From positions 108,945 to 172,944 of the forward strand of contig JAEYGZ010000028.1 in the NCBI GenBank assembly GCA_023409535.1: a stretch of DNA of 64,000 nucleotides, in the 5' to 3' direction. Source of the stretch: Bacillota bacterium (lineage in GTDB: Bacteria; Bacillota; Clostridia; Lachnospirales; Lachnospiraceae). This document shows positions 23,726 through 33,676 of the stretch, piece by piece. The position numbers were made by a program, and so were the translations under genes. The notes beneath the pieces are model-generated. The model did not search any database. It was not told the DNA's origin and worked only from the letters and a program-made list of their open reading frames with translations. Position 1 is the first letter of the stretch. Every line of letters begins with the position of its first letter.

Positions 23726-24760
23726 ATGTCTAACATGAAGGATGTTGCCAGCCGGGCCGGTGTCTCAGTTGCAACCGTATCGAAGGTGCTTAACGATCTT
23801 GGCGGTATCAGCCAGGAGACTGCGGATCATGTCCTTGCTATTGCAAAAGAGTTAAATTATCGGCCAAACCTTTATGCCCGTAATTTAAAGACCAGGCAAA
23901 GCCGCTCTATCGGTATTATCACGGAAGATATTACGGTATTTAATTCTCCGCCGATCATCGACGGTATCGGTGCCTGCTGTGAGCAGCGAGGATATCATTA
24001 TCTGTTGGAGAACCTTCGTCTGAATAACCTGGGGATCAATCCACTGTCGGATGTGAATGAGCATAGTAAGATTGTCAATGAAGCCGTTGATTTTATGATG
24101 TCCATGCAGGTTGCCGGTCTGTTATACCTCAGCTGCCACAGTCATAAGGTAGTGCATTTGCCCTCTATCGGGGACACACAGTTTGTCTGCGCATACTGCA
24201 GCTGTACCGACCCGTTAGTTCCTTCCATCCTGTATGATGACAGGAAGGCCGGATATGATGTTGCCAAATACCTGATTAGCTCAGGGCATAAGAAAATCGG
24301 AATTATTACCGGTCCCTCCGGAAGCATTCATTCCATGAAACGCCTCACCGGTTATCAGGAGGCCCTGTATGATTCCGGTATTCCTTATAATCCGAAGATG
24401 ACGGTACAGGGAGACTGGAACAGAGATTCCGGTTTTCAGTTGACGGAGCAGCTCGTTAAGAATGGCGCTACCGCCATCTTCGCTCAAAACGATATCATGG
24501 CGATGGGTGTGATTGATTATTGTGTGAAGCACGGAATCCAGATTGGAAAGGAGCTTGCTCTCATCGGTTTTGATAACAGGGAGATCAGTACGGTAAGCAG
24601 ACCGGCCCTGACTACGGTCAGACCACCGCTATTTGAGATCGGCCTCACCGCAGCCTCTGTACTGATTGACAGAATTGAAGGGAAAACAAATGCCGCTGAA
24701 GGTGAGCTGCTCCTGGAATGCACCATTATAGAAAGAGATTCAACAAAAAGAGATTCATAA
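23726..24760 (+). CDS. LacI-family transcriptional regulator
   Basis: 344 residues. The N-terminal helix-turn-helix and hinge are MKDVASRAGVSVATVSKVLN (from residue 4) and LNYRPNLYARNLKTRQSRSIGII. A periplasmic-binding-like effector domain follows with KKIGIITGPSGSIHSMKRLTGYQEAL and AIFAQNDIMAMGVIDYCVKHG. It is divergent from the GH127/transport operon, whose upstream region carries two TAAACGTTTA palindromes of the LacI kind. It most likely represses that operon until a sugar inducer binds; the inducer is unknown, perhaps arabinose or an oligomer. AAAGGAG precedes the ATG. Confidence 0.93.
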   Translation: MSNMKDVASRAGVSVATVSKVLNDLGGISQETADHVLAIAKELNYRPNLYARNLKTRQSRSIGIITEDITVFNSPPIIDGIGACCEQRGYHYLLENLRLNNLGINPLSDVNEHSKIVNEAVDFMMSMQVAGLLYLSCHSHKVVHLPSIGDTQFVCAYCSCTDPLVPSILYDDRKAGYDVAKYLISSGHKKIGIITGPSGSIHSMKRLTGYQEALYDSGIPYNPKMTVQGDWNRDSGFQLTEQLVKNGATAIFAQNDIMAMGVIDYCVKHGIQIGKELALIGFDNREISTVSRPALTTVRPPLFEIGLTAASVLIDRIEGKTNAAEGELLLECTIIERDSTKRDS

Positions 24761-24804
24761 GCTGTAATGGTTTATCTTCGCTTCGTATATTTCTCAGCAT
24801 ACAA

Positions 24805-24870
24805 AATGCTCCCCTTGGGGCAGACAGCTTAAATTAAATTATTTCAACTGTCTGCCCCAAGGGGAGCATT
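24805..24870. terminator. Bidirectional terminator between convergent genes
   Basis: Perfect 23-bp arms (24805-24827 and 24848-24870), core CTCCCCTTGGGGCAGACAG, around a 20-nt AT-rich loop. It separates the convergent lacI-type and GH5 genes. The perfect match over 23 bp is unusually long. Confidence 0.85.
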
Positions 24871-24887
24871 CTTATCCTCATTTCGTC

Positions 24888-26453
24888 CTAATTCAGATAG
24901 ATATCATCCGCTTTTATGCTTCCCGCGGAGCACGTCAGCCATAGGGATTGCTTTTTATCTTTCCTGGATTTTAAGGTTGTTTTATATTCATTTCGTTCTG
25001 AAACAGAGAAACTTCTTTCTTCCAGCTCCGTAGCTATCAGCAGCTCTCCGTCACCTTCCGCTCTGATTTGTATATTGACACTTTCCTGTCCGCTGCGAAA
25101 CAGGTAGCCTACCCTGTCCCCGGCAAATAGATGGACCAGGATATTTTGATCCTCAGGCGGTGCTTCCTCCGAGTGCCTTCCATAATCTACCTCACCCGTT
25201 CTGCCGCTTTCTATTATAAGGCTTACCGGATCTTCGAGTCGCAGGGCCGCACCCGGGATCCTGCCGGAATGTATCTCATATTCCTGATAGGCTTCACACG
25301 GAATTCTGACAGGCACTTCTCTCTTAAGCGCATGAAAGACCGCTTCATTTATCCTTGAATTTTGAATGCTGTTAAGGAAGCTGTCAAAGATAGCTATCGC
25401 ACGCTCCTGTGTTAATTCCGCTTCCCCATCCAGCCAACCGATTAATTTGTCCCAGCCCTCGGGTACCTGAAAGGTGACGGGTGAATTTGTGCAGTCCATC
25501 TTCTTATAGCTCCAGAAGGACCAGCCGATGTTCAACTGCTCATAGAGCGGAAAAGCCGTCGTATACCAGTCACAGTTATTCTCTCCGCCTTCTCCCATGA
25601 ACAAAGGAACCTTCAAACGCTCCGACCATTTGATAAATGTATGAATACTCTCTGCATCGGGGTTATTCCAGTATTTATGAAATTGCAGCATAATATTATC
25701 GGCTGCCTCTTCCTTCGTAAAGGTATCAAAGATAGAAAAATCCGTTGCCCAGTGAACCCCTTCCAGAATGATCATATGGTTTTTGTCCGCTTCCCGGATT
25801 GCCCTGATCAGATTTCTGTAAAGCGGCAGAACCTGATGATTATATTGACTTGACCAATTCGGCAGCGGTTCATTTAATAAGTCATAGCCTGCCACTGTTT
25901 TATTGTCACGATAGTGAAGTGCCAGCTGCTGCCAGAGCAGGGTCAGCTCTTCTGTATAGTGCTCCTCCAGGAACAAAAGCGGTTTATCCTCCTCGCTGTC
26001 ATCAATATTCTGTCCTGTCTGCCCTCCGGGTGCTCCGTGCATATCAAGTATCACATATACCTGATACCGGCTGCACCAGTCGATTAATCTGTCGATCCTC
26101 GAAATCATCTCGGAATTTAAGACTAACTCACTGTTATGTATCTTATATAAATGCCTTGCATTCAGAGGTAATCTTACTGAATTAAAGCCCTCCTCCGCAA
26201 TTAATTTGATATCCTCTTCTGTGATATAGCTATCCAGATAATGCTTCCAGAAGGCTTCGGCATAGGTTCTTCCGCACAGCTTCTCAAGCACCGCCTCCAT
26301 CCGGCGGGGACGGTCACACTTCTTATACAGCTTCCACATATAGCCTTCCGGCAGAAACCAACCCCCAAGTCCGAAGCCCCGCAGTAAAATCGGTGAATTT
26401 CCTTCCAATACAGCTTTATCAACTGCCCTTAAAAAATCCATATAAATAACCAT
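24888..26453 (-). CDS. Glycoside hydrolase family 5 (cellulase-superfamily) enzyme with C-terminal beta-rich domain
   Basis: 521 residues, no signal peptide. The catalytic (beta/alpha)8 barrel covers about residues 15-380. It shows GLGGWFLPEGYMWKLY, YVILDMHGAPGGQTGQNIDD, the acid/base Glu at about 195 in YDLLNEPLPNW and the nucleophile Glu at about 288 in PLFMGEGGENNCDWY. Both catalytic residues are present. The last about 140 residues look like a beta-sandwich of unknown role. Probably attacks beta-glucan or xylan oligosaccharides imported by the transporter encoded upstream. The start is uncertain between two ATGs four codons apart because the ribosome-binding site GAAAGG lies very close. 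Confidence 0.87.
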   Translation of the reverse strand: MVIYMDFLRAVDKAVLEGNSPILLRGFGLGGWFLPEGYMWKLYKKCDRPRRMEAVLEKLCGRTYAEAFWKHYLDSYITEEDIKLIAEEGFNSVRLPLNARHLYKIHNSELVLNSEMISRIDRLIDWCSRYQVYVILDMHGAPGGQTGQNIDDSEEDKPLLFLEEHYTEELTLLWQQLALHYRDNKTVAGYDLLNEPLPNWSSQYNHQVLPLYRNLIRAIREADKNHMIILEGVHWATDFSIFDTFTKEEAADNIMLQFHKYWNNPDAESIHTFIKWSERLKVPLFMGEGGENNCDWYTTAFPLYEQLNIGWSFWSYKKMDCTNSPVTFQVPEGWDKLIGWLDGEAELTQERAIAIFDSFLNSIQNSRINEAVFHALKREVPVRIPCEAYQEYEIHSGRIPGAALRLEDPVSLIIESGRTGEVDYGRHSEEAPPEDQNILVHLFAGDRVGYLFRSGQESVNIQIRAEGDGELLIATELEERSFSVSERNEYKTTLKSRKDKKQSLWLTCSAGSIKADDIYLN

Positions 26454-26590
26454 ACCTTTCTCATCGCCTGCAAATTTTGTATGTAATGATTCATCTTCGC
26501 ATTATGCAGAACACAATATTTGCAAGTAGATAGCTTCCTATTCCTGCCGTTTAATTATAGCATTTCCAAATCAACTGTGCACATAAGGCA

Positions 26591-27421
26591 TCAGCCTTTT
26601 AACGCTCCTTCTCCAATTCCTTTTAAGATCTGCTTCTGAAATACCCCGTAAAATACAATCACAGGGATTGCCGAGAGGATCAAGGCACTGAGAATTGCCG
26701 ACCAGTCGCTGCTGTATTGCCCGAACAGAATATTTGTTGAAAGCAGCAAGGTATATTTTTTATTATCTGAAAGGACAATCAAGGGCAGCAGAAAATCATT
26801 CCAAACCCACAGTACATTTGAGATACCGATGGCAACCGTAACGGGCTTCAGCATCGGCAGAATAATGAACAGAAATGTCCTTAGCTTACTGCACCCGTCA
26901 ATTGCGGCAGCCTCCTCCAGTTCAAAAGGAATTCCCTTTACAAAGCCGTGATACAGAAAGATCGCCATACTGACACCGAAGCCCGCATATACAAAGGCTA
27001 AGCCGATCAGGGAGTTCTTGATATGTAATGCAAGAATTACCTTATACAGCGGAATCATAATCGAGTTAAAAGGGATCAGCATTGAAAATACAAACAATGC
27101 AAAGATTGCGGAGGACAGCTTCGTCTTGGTTCTGCACAAACGCCAGCCTGCCATTGCGGAAAACAGGATCATCATGCCGACGCCCAGTATAGTCAGACCT
27201 GCCGTATTGAAGAAGCTCCGCAGATAATTCATCTTTCCGATGGTACGGATATAATTATTTAAATTCAGTGTTTCAGGCAGTGCCATTACATTTGTCAGTA
27301 ATTCGGCGTTGGATTTGAAGGAATTCAGTAAAGCCATGAAAAGCGGAAAGAGCCAAAATAACAGAAGCAGCGTCAACGCAGTATAGATGATCAGGTTATT
27401 GATCCGTCGTTTCTTTCTCAT
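26591..27421 (-). CDS. Carbohydrate ABC transporter permease (MalG/CUT1 type)
   Basis: 276 residues, six membrane helices. EAA loop FELEEAAAIDGCSKLRTFLF, then IILPMLKPV; the usual Gly of DGA is followed here by Cys. The C-terminus is KQILKGIGEGALKG. It is separated from the partner permease by one base. Part of the operon kinase, response regulator, binding protein, MalF-type, MalG-type, GH5. Confidence 0.92.
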   Translation of the reverse strand: MRKKRRINNLIIYTALTLLLLFWLFPLFMALLNSFKSNAELLTNVMALPETLNLNNYIRTIGKMNYLRSFFNTAGLTILGVGMMILFSAMAGWRLCRTKTKLSSAIFALFVFSMLIPFNSIMIPLYKVILALHIKNSLIGLAFVYAGFGVSMAIFLYHGFVKGIPFELEEAAAIDGCSKLRTFLFIILPMLKPVTVAIGISNVLWVWNDFLLPLIVLSDNKKYTLLLSTNILFGQYSSDWSAILSALILSAIPVIVFYGVFQKQILKGIGEGALKG

Positions 27422-27422
27422 C

Positions 27423-28301
27423 TTATAATTCCTGCTCCTTTCTCTTCATCGCCCATAATTGAAGTACGGTAATCAAAAAGACTACCAGAAACAAAACCAT
27501 GGACTTTGCCGTGGCATAGCCATATCGGATATTCCCTGAAAATGCTTCCTCATAGATATTGACCGCAACAGATTGCGTTGCTCTTCCTGGACCGCCTCCG
27601 GTGAGGGAATAGATGACATCAAATACCTGAAACATAGAATTCAGAGTCCAGAAGATACAGATCGTCAGGGAAGGACGGATCATGGGAAAGGTAACCCTCC
27701 AGAAATTCTGCCAGGAGGATGCACCGTCCAGGCTTGCAGCTTCCATCAGATGTACCGGAACCCCCTGCAGCGCCGCCATGTAGATAATCATCAGATAGCC
27801 CACAATTCCCCAGCAGGATACAATAATGATAGCGATAAATGCGTACTTCGGATTCCCGATCCAGGATTGATCCAGAAAGGTCATACCCCAGTTATCTGCC
27901 AGATAGTATAGAACCTTCGTGAAGATAAAGTTCCACATATAGCCTCCGATAATCATACTGATCATGTTGGGCATACAGAATAAGGTCCGAAAGATACCCT
28001 TTGCCTTGCTGCGGCTTTCGATTGCCACCGCCAGACTGAGCGCAAGAATATTTGCCGCAATCAGCATTACAATTACATATTTGGAGGTAAACAGCATGGC
28101 ATTCCAGAAATGCTTATCCCCATAGATTTCAATAAAATTATCCAGACCGATAAATTGCTTGGTTCTGGACAATCCGTTCCAGGAGGTCATAGCATAATAT
28201 AAGCCGGAAAATGCCGGATATAATTTAAATATCGAGTAAACAATAAATGCCGGAGCAACAAACAGCAGCAGGCTTATGTTTTCTCTTTTCTTCTTTGTCA
28301 T
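27423..28301 (-). CDS. Carbohydrate ABC transporter permease (MalF/CUT1 type)
   Basis: 292 residues, six membrane helices beginning LLLFVAPAFIVYSIFKLYPA. The ATPase-docking loop is LMEAASLDGASSWQNFWRVT, then FPMIRPS, with VIYSLTGGGPGRATQSVAV near the end. Located between the binding protein and the second permease. Together they import a sugar oligomer, presumably one related to the GH5 substrate encoded last in the operon. Confidence 0.92.
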   Translation of the reverse strand: MTKKKRENISLLLFVAPAFIVYSIFKLYPAFSGLYYAMTSWNGLSRTKQFIGLDNFIEIYGDKHFWNAMLFTSKYVIVMLIAANILALSLAVAIESRSKAKGIFRTLFCMPNMISMIIGGYMWNFIFTKVLYYLADNWGMTFLDQSWIGNPKYAFIAIIIVSCWGIVGYLMIIYMAALQGVPVHLMEAASLDGASSWQNFWRVTFPMIRPSLTICIFWTLNSMFQVFDVIYSLTGGGPGRATQSVAVNIYEEAFSGNIRYGYATAKSMVLFLVVFLITVLQLWAMKRKEQEL

Positions 28302-28416
28302 TCCACAGGTCTCCTTTATGATGCTTTATCATAAGCGGCAGTTTTATTCCAGCCTTTGAGTCCGCCTATGACAGTCAGGTGCAGTCCATCTTCGCCGGAC
28401 ACACGGCTTATAAATA

Positions 28417-28436
28417 GGGCGGGCACAGGCCCGCCC
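28417..28436 (-). other. GC-rich hairpin between binding-protein and permease genes
   Basis: GGGCGGGC (28417-28424) / GCCCGCCC (28429-28436) around ACAG, 13 bp past the binding-protein stop; on the minus strand it is followed by TATTTAT. A partial terminator or mRNA stabiliser inside the operon. Confidence 0.65.
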
Positions 28437-28448
28437 TTAGTAGCATGC

Positions 28449-29798
28449 TTAATTTTGTTTGCTTAATCGATTGGCTTCTTTAAACTTTGCATCCAGAGAC
28501 TGAATGATATCCTCTCTCGTTACGGAGCCTACATAGTATTCCTGCAGCAGCTTGCCCTGTTCATCGGTTACAGAGTTGGGCAATACCAAATCCTGATAAG
28601 AACGTCCGGCTTCCACATACTGATAAGCTTCCTTCACCCAGGAAGAGGTCTCATAATCATGAACCGTCGCTATAGGATTAAAGGAACAGGATTGGAATAA
28701 GGTTGAAGAAGCCTTATCATCCAGAACATAGTTCGCAAATTTTAACGCAATGTCCAGATTCTTGCTGTCCGGATATACCCCCAGAGTGGTTGAGGTTGAC
28801 AGGTTCACCAGGGTGCAGGCTTCGTTATTATTGACCGGAAGTGCAAAAACGCCCATATTAAAGCTTGGATTGGTGGTCATAATCGTATTGGATGCCCAGG
28901 TACCCTGCACATACATGGCAGCCTTACCGTTTGCAAAATCAGCGCTTCCTGCTTCACTGCCTTCTTCCATCGCTCTTTCCGTACCGTTTTGCATAATCAC
29001 ATCAATGGCATCGAAGATATCGCTGATTTCCGAATAAGAAGCATTATCGGCATACATACGTTCCAGCCAGTCTTTCGACTCACCGGATACCTTGCCGCCG
29101 ATGGACAGCGCCGTCATTAACTGGGGAACCCATTGCTCCTGATAAGCCAGCAGGAAAGGTGCGTAACCCTTTTCCTTCAGAACCTTGCATACATTCTTAA
29201 GCTCATCCAGGGTATTCGGAACCTCCAGGCCGCATTCCGTGAAGATATCCTTGTTATATAATACGCCCCAGGCTGTGCTTTCAATGGGAACAGCCATCAG
29301 CTTGCCGTCGATGGAAACAGTATTCTTTACATTCTCAAAGATTTTTCCTGCCAAAGCTTCACCGGAAAGATCGGTAAGGTATCCTGCTTCGTTATAGGTT
29401 TTAATATTGTTACTGTGGATCGTATAAAGATCCGGAGCATCGTCACCCGTTAACCGGGCCTGTAATACACTGTCGTATTGGTCGGAGCTTGGCATCTCCA
29501 GATTCACATTAACCTTAATATTCTCTTCCGCAAGCATTTTGTCCTTAAATTGTTCGGCGTAAGTCTCCCACTGGTCCATATACTGCGGAAAACTCATCAT
29601 AATATTAAGCTCTGCCTCTCTTGGCTCAGGGGTATTCTGCTGCGTATCCTGTCCGCTGTCCTTGGACGGATCCGGTGTGCCGGTGACATCCTTCGAGCCG
29701 GTACCTGTCTGCTCCTCTGTCTTCCCGCCGCAGGCAGCAAGTGATACTACCAGGCATAGTGCCATTGCCACAGAAATCAATCGTTTCATTGTTTTCAT
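28449..29798 (-). CDS. Extracellular sugar-binding lipoprotein of a CUT1 ABC transporter
   Basis: 449 residues. Signal peptide MKTMKRLISVAMALCLVVSL, lipobox SLAACGG, a Gly/Thr/Asp/Gln-rich linker, then the binding domain (LNIMMSFPQYMDQWETYAEQ, GVLYNKDIFTECGLEVPNTL, MYVQGTWASNTI). These are usual group 1 solute-binding protein features. First transport gene after the YesM/YesN-type regulators. Ligand unknown. Confidence 0.92.
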   Translation of the reverse strand: MKTMKRLISVAMALCLVVSLAACGGKTEEQTGTGSKDVTGTPDPSKDSGQDTQQNTPEPREAELNIMMSFPQYMDQWETYAEQFKDKMLAEENIKVNVNLEMPSSDQYDSVLQARLTGDDAPDLYTIHSNNIKTYNEAGYLTDLSGEALAGKIFENVKNTVSIDGKLMAVPIESTAWGVLYNKDIFTECGLEVPNTLDELKNVCKVLKEKGYAPFLLAYQEQWVPQLMTALSIGGKVSGESKDWLERMYADNASYSEISDIFDAIDVIMQNGTERAMEEGSEAGSADFANGKAAMYVQGTWASNTIMTTNPSFNMGVFALPVNNNEACTLVNLSTSTTLGVYPDSKNLDIALKFANYVLDDKASSTLFQSCSFNPIATVHDYETSSWVKEAYQYVEAGRSYQDLVLPNSVTDEQGKLLQEYYVGSVTREDIIQSLDAKFKEANRLSKQN

Positions 29799-29880
29799 AA
29801 TTTACCCTCCTACATTATGTAATTTTAACCGTTTCCCTTCTCTAATCCGGTAATCTAAGCTTACACCTGTATGAGCGAAA

Positions 29881-31011
29881 TTACATTTTCATATCCCGAC
29901 ACGATTTATTGTCAATTATTGAACCTCGAACCTCTCCGGGCGTTTTGCCATAAAACTTCTTAAAGGTCTTATAAAAATGTGCCTGATCCATATATCCCAC
30001 TATCTCTCCGACCTCCTTCAGCGGTATTTTATAATCTAAAATAAGCTCCCTGGCCCTTTCCATTCTAAGGATGGTCAGATATTCCGTAAAGCCTTTGCCG
30101 GTAGCTGCTTTAAAGCTCTTGCTCAGATACTCCTTGCTTACATAAAATATCGCTGCGGTCAACTCCAGAGTGATACCGTCTGCATAATTATCTTCCATAT
30201 ATTTTTTAATCTTTGTAATATCCAGACGGTTACGGCTGCGGTTGAATTCCCTCATCTGCTCCGAAGCGGTACCATATAGCTTCTGTACAAATTCCATCAT
30301 CTCCTTCAGGGAAGAATCCCGGCTGAAGACAAAGGAGGTACTGTTCTTGTTCAGAATATCCTTGGGGCTCAGCTCTCTGCTGATCATAAAATGCTCCAAT
30401 GTATTCATCAGATTATAATAAATACATACCATAATGCCCTTGGAAGGATTCTTACCCTCGTTCTCTGTCACCAGCTGATAGATCTCTTTACATTTTTGGT
30501 TAATAATATCCGTATTCAACGAATTAAGAGAATCGCACAGATTATCCCGCAGAACATAGTATTTACCCGCCCAGGCGGCATCTAAGAATCCGATCTCAAG
30601 GCTCCTGCTTTCATTACGGGTGTTGTTTCTCTCAGCAAGTATTCTGACGCAGCTGCTTAATTGCTTATTTAATTCCTCCTGCTTTAAGGGCTTCAGCAGA
30701 TAATCAACAGCGTTTAACTGTAATGCGCTTCGGATATAGGTATAGTCGTCATAGCCGCTGATAAATATCACAGGTGCGCTGTTATTTTCCTTCCTTAAGG
30801 CATCAATCAGATCAATACCGTTCAAATGAGGCATCCTGACATCCGTAAGAATGATATCGGGCTCGATACGGCGAATAAGCTCCAGGCCGTATTCCCCGTC
30901 CGACGCCTCCCCGGCAACCTCTAACCCCAAAGCCTCCCAGTCAGCCAAGGTCTTGATTACCTCTCTTGTCCAGGGTTCATCGTCAATGATAACCACCTTA
31001 TAATCAGCCAT
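29881..31011 (-). CDS. Two-component response regulator with AraC-type output (YesN type)
   Basis: 376 residues from the ATG with AAGGAGGAG upstream; the start lies inside the end of the kinase gene (8-bp overlap). The receiver domain has D10-D11, phospho-acceptor Asp57 in IILTDVRMPHLNG and LLKPLKQEEL. The C-terminal double helix-turn-helix is NYADGITLELTAAIFYVSKE, then YLSKSFKAATGKGFTEYL and VGEIVGYMDQAHFYKTFKKFYGKTPGEVRG. It should control the downstream transport/GH5 operon in response to the YesM-type kinase. Confidence 0.93.
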   Translation of the reverse strand: MADYKVVIIDDEPWTREVIKTLADWEALGLEVAGEASDGEYGLELIRRIEPDIILTDVRMPHLNGIDLIDALRKENNSAPVIFISGYDDYTYIRSALQLNAVDYLLKPLKQEELNKQLSSCVRILAERNNTRNESRSLEIGFLDAAWAGKYYVLRDNLCDSLNSLNTDIINQKCKEIYQLVTENEGKNPSKGIMVCIYYNLMNTLEHFMISRELSPKDILNKNSTSFVFSRDSSLKEMMEFVQKLYGTASEQMREFNRSRNRLDITKIKKYMEDNYADGITLELTAAIFYVSKEYLSKSFKAATGKGFTEYLTILRMERARELILDYKIPLKEVGEIVGYMDQAHFYKTFKKFYGKTPGEVRGSIIDNKSCRDMKM

Positions 31012-32776
31012 GCTTCTCCTCCTTGCTCTCATCCCTGACCGCCTTTGTCAGCACCTGCACTACCGTACCCTCTCCTGCTGTACTGGAGATGGAGATTCCA
31101 TACTTATCTTCATAATATTTTAGCCTAATCCGCGAATTAACATTGCAAAGACCGATATGGGAACCCGAGTGAATCGACCGCTCCGTATTCATCAGACTTT
31201 CCCGGATCTGCTCCAGTTTGTCCGGTTCAATACCAATTCCATTGTCACCCAGCGTGATCCGCAGGTCTCCGGCTTCCGTTATACCGGCGTCCAGAGAGAT
31301 TCTCCAGATACCTGGCTTATTGGAGAGACCGTGCTCCAGACTGTTCTCAAGCAGCGGCTGAAGAATCAGCTTCGGAATCAGATATTCCATCAGATCGGAT
31401 GTGATATTGATATACAGCTGTATTTTGTTATTAAAGCGTTCATTTTGTATGGTCAGGTATGCCTGGAAATACTGTATCTCTTCCTTCAGACATACCATCT
31501 CTCTGGAGAAATCCAGGGAATATCTCATGATGTCGCCCAAAGCAGTGGTAATGCTATATACCTCTGCCGCGTCCTTCTTCAAGGCCATTCCGCCGATTAC
31601 CTGGAGCGTGTTATACATAAAATGCGGATTGATCTGTGCCTGCAATGCACGAATCTGCGCTTCACGCTTTTCGATTTTACTTTGGTATTCCTGTGCAATC
31701 AGCTTCTTATTCCGGTCTATCATGATTGCAAAGCTGTCATGCAATATGCCGATCTCATCCTCTCTTTCCTTCAGGATGACATCCGTAAAATCATCAATTG
31801 TAATGGTACGCATCCTTGCGGAAAGCTCAATAATCGGCTTGCTGAAAGCCCTGGAGAACAGAAAAGATCCGATTGCCGAGACGATTACTGCAATCAGCCC
31901 GATGGTAATACCTGCAATATAGGTACTCTTCAGCGCTTCCACAATGGAACTGTTGGGTACCGTCATCAGTATCTTTAACTTTCCTCCGCTGACCTCACGC
32001 AAGAACCAGAAGCCGCCGTCCTGAAAGAGCTCCTGTGTCTCAGCTCTGCTGATCTTATCAACAATGCCATCCAGATAACTCTGCTCAAACTGTACGTCCG
32101 TTCCATATTCTGCTTCAATTAATTCGTTCTGATCATTAAATATCAGAATGGATTCATCCCTGGTCGTCTTAATATCTTCCAGAATGCCCTCAATATCATA
32201 AGGACGTATATTCATAGTGATAAGCACCATGGGCCTTTTATCATTAAAGTTGTAGATTTTGTGGGAAACAATGATTTCCTTCTCACTTCGAAAGAATACA
32301 CAATTTGTCTGCAGCTCCTTCTTCCTTTCGTTCCACTTGTCCAGCCTGTTACCGATCTCCTCCATACTTGCCCCGGACCGCTTGGCGATCAACACCTGAT
32401 CCTTGGAGAAATTGTAGATTTCCATAGAATTTAAATTCTTATCCATACTTATGGTCTTGTTCATAGCGGTGATCAAGTCCAATTTTACCGTATAATCAAT
32501 CTCCTGGTCATAAGTACACCAGGAAGTAATATCATTCTTGATCTCTTTATTTATCTCGAACTCATAGAATTGATCGGAATAACTGTCCACTTGTGTATTC
32601 AACCGGTCCTGCAGCCAACGAATACTCATCCTTCGATTATATATCAACTGTTCCCGCATTGTCCTATAGGCAATCAATCCTGTCACAATCGTAACCGATA
32701 CTACCAGCAGAACAGAGAGACTCAATATTCCAAGGAGTAATTTCTTTCTTATTGATAGATCCTTCCTGATTTTCAT
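31004..32776 (-). CDS. Sensor histidine kinase (YesM type)
   Basis: 590 residues. Transmembrane helix 1 is at about residues 13-35, followed by an extracellular sensing domain to about 285, helix 2 near IAGITIGLIAVIVSAIGSFL, then HAMP. The kinase domain has H-box ALQAQINPHFMYNTLQVIGG (His385), N-box LLENSLEHGL and G-box GDNGIGI. YesM kinases sense extracellular sugars and signal to YesN/AraC regulators, here the next gene. First gene of the operon leading to the CUT1 transporter and GH5. Confidence 0.93.
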   Translation of the reverse strand: MKIRKDLSIRKKLLLGILSLSVLLVVSVTIVTGLIAYRTMREQLIYNRRMSIRWLQDRLNTQVDSYSDQFYEFEINKEIKNDITSWCTYDQEIDYTVKLDLITAMNKTISMDKNLNSMEIYNFSKDQVLIAKRSGASMEEIGNRLDKWNERKKELQTNCVFFRSEKEIIVSHKIYNFNDKRPMVLITMNIRPYDIEGILEDIKTTRDESILIFNDQNELIEAEYGTDVQFEQSYLDGIVDKISRAETQELFQDGGFWFLREVSGGKLKILMTVPNSSIVEALKSTYIAGITIGLIAVIVSAIGSFLFSRAFSKPIIELSARMRTITIDDFTDVILKEREDEIGILHDSFAIMIDRNKKLIAQEYQSKIEKREAQIRALQAQINPHFMYNTLQVIGGMALKKDAAEVYSITTALGDIMRYSLDFSREMVCLKEEIQYFQAYLTIQNERFNNKIQLYINITSDLMEYLIPKLILQPLLENSLEHGLSNKPGIWRISLDAGITEAGDLRITLGDNGIGIEPDKLEQIRESLMNTERSIHSGSHIGLCNVNSRIRLKYYEDKYGISISSTAGEGTVVQVLTKAVRDESKEEKHG

Positions 32777-32945
32777 TGAGTATCCTCCCGAATGATTTCC
32801 TATATTTATCTACATTGTACTATAATACGCATTATAACGCATTAATTTTTATCATTTCTGTCAAAAGGCTTAAAATAACAATCAATAAAAACCGAATACA
32901 GAATTCTGATCTTCAGCAATTCCTCAAATAATTATTGTAATATGA

Positions 32946-32974
32946 TTGAAAAAGAAACACAGATTAAATATAAT
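32946..32974 (+). promoter_or_regulatory. Promoter of the MarR gene
   Basis: TTGAAA (32946-32951), 17 bp, TATAAT (32969-32974), 35 bp before the chosen MarR start at 33009. This placement rules out the longer open frame starting at 32946. Confidence 0.75.
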
Positions 32975-33008
32975 GTTGTTAATGCACCAACAGGTGGGAG
33001 GACAGGCC

Positions 33009-33482
33009 ATGAATAAAGAAGAACAGGTTATATTGGGTTTCAGGGAAATATATAACAAGCTGGTTTGGCTTAATAAGTTTAAGATGGAAGACAGTCTTAA
33101 GGATTATAAGTCTTCTGAAGTACATTGCATCGAATACATTGAAAAAAATATAGATTCCAATGTGGCAAGACTTGCGGAGTCCTTTTATATGACTACCGGT
33201 GCCATAAGTAAATTAACAAAGAAGCTTATTAAAAAAGGTGTGATCGAAAGCTATCAGAAGCCGGATAATAAGAAAGAAATCTATTTTCGCCTGACTTCAC
33301 AGGGGAAAAAAGTATATAAAATTCATGAGGAACTGCACAAGGAATTTCAAGAGCGGGATAAGCCAGTATTTGAGCAGGCAAGTGAGGAACAGCTGGACAG
33401 TATGCTTCGCTTCATGGAAAAGTACATCAGGCATTTGGATACAGAAATAAAGAAACGGGATATCGATAATAAGTCGGAATAA
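33009..33482 (+). CDS. MarR-family transcriptional regulator
   Basis: 157 residues from the ATG with GGGAGG upstream. Winged-helix features are VHCIEYIEKNIDSNVARLAE, then SFYMTTGAISKLTKKLIKKGVIESYQKPDNKKEIYFRLTSQGKKVY (the wing carries the usual DNKKE in place of DRR). A long C-terminal helix rich in Glu/Lys provides dimerisation. It is followed by a terminator and then by an MFS efflux-type gene in the same direction with its own promoter; MarR proteins often repress such neighbours. Confidence 0.9.
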   Translation: MNKEEQVILGFREIYNKLVWLNKFKMEDSLKDYKSSEVHCIEYIEKNIDSNVARLAESFYMTTGAISKLTKKLIKKGVIESYQKPDNKKEIYFRLTSQGKKVYKIHEELHKEFQERDKPVFEQASEEQLDSMLRFMEKYIRHLDTEIKKRDIDNKSE

Positions 33483-33510
33483 ATTTGAATAATGAAAATG
33501 AAACCACAAG

Positions 33511-33546
33511 CAGCCTATCTCTATCGAGAATAGGCTGTATTTTTTA
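33511..33546 (+). terminator. Terminator after marR
   Basis: CAGCCTAT (33511-33518) / ATAGGCTG (33530-33537), extended inward by TC/GA pairs, then TATTTTTTATT. Confidence 0.85.
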
Positions 33547-33596
33547 TTCATGACAAGAGAAATGGTTTCTCAATTCATCTTACAGTCATTATTTTG

Positions 33597-33625
33597 TTGA
33601 CAAGGAAGGAAAATGATGATAGGAT
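33597..33625 (+). promoter_or_regulatory. Promoter of the MFS transporter gene
   Basis: Consensus TTGACA (33597-33602), 17 bp, TAGGAT (33620-33625), 51 bp before the start codon. Confidence 0.6.
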
Positions 33626-33676
33626 AAGAATCGCTTCCGAGGAAGCAATATTATTGTCTTTGAAAGGAGAAATTAA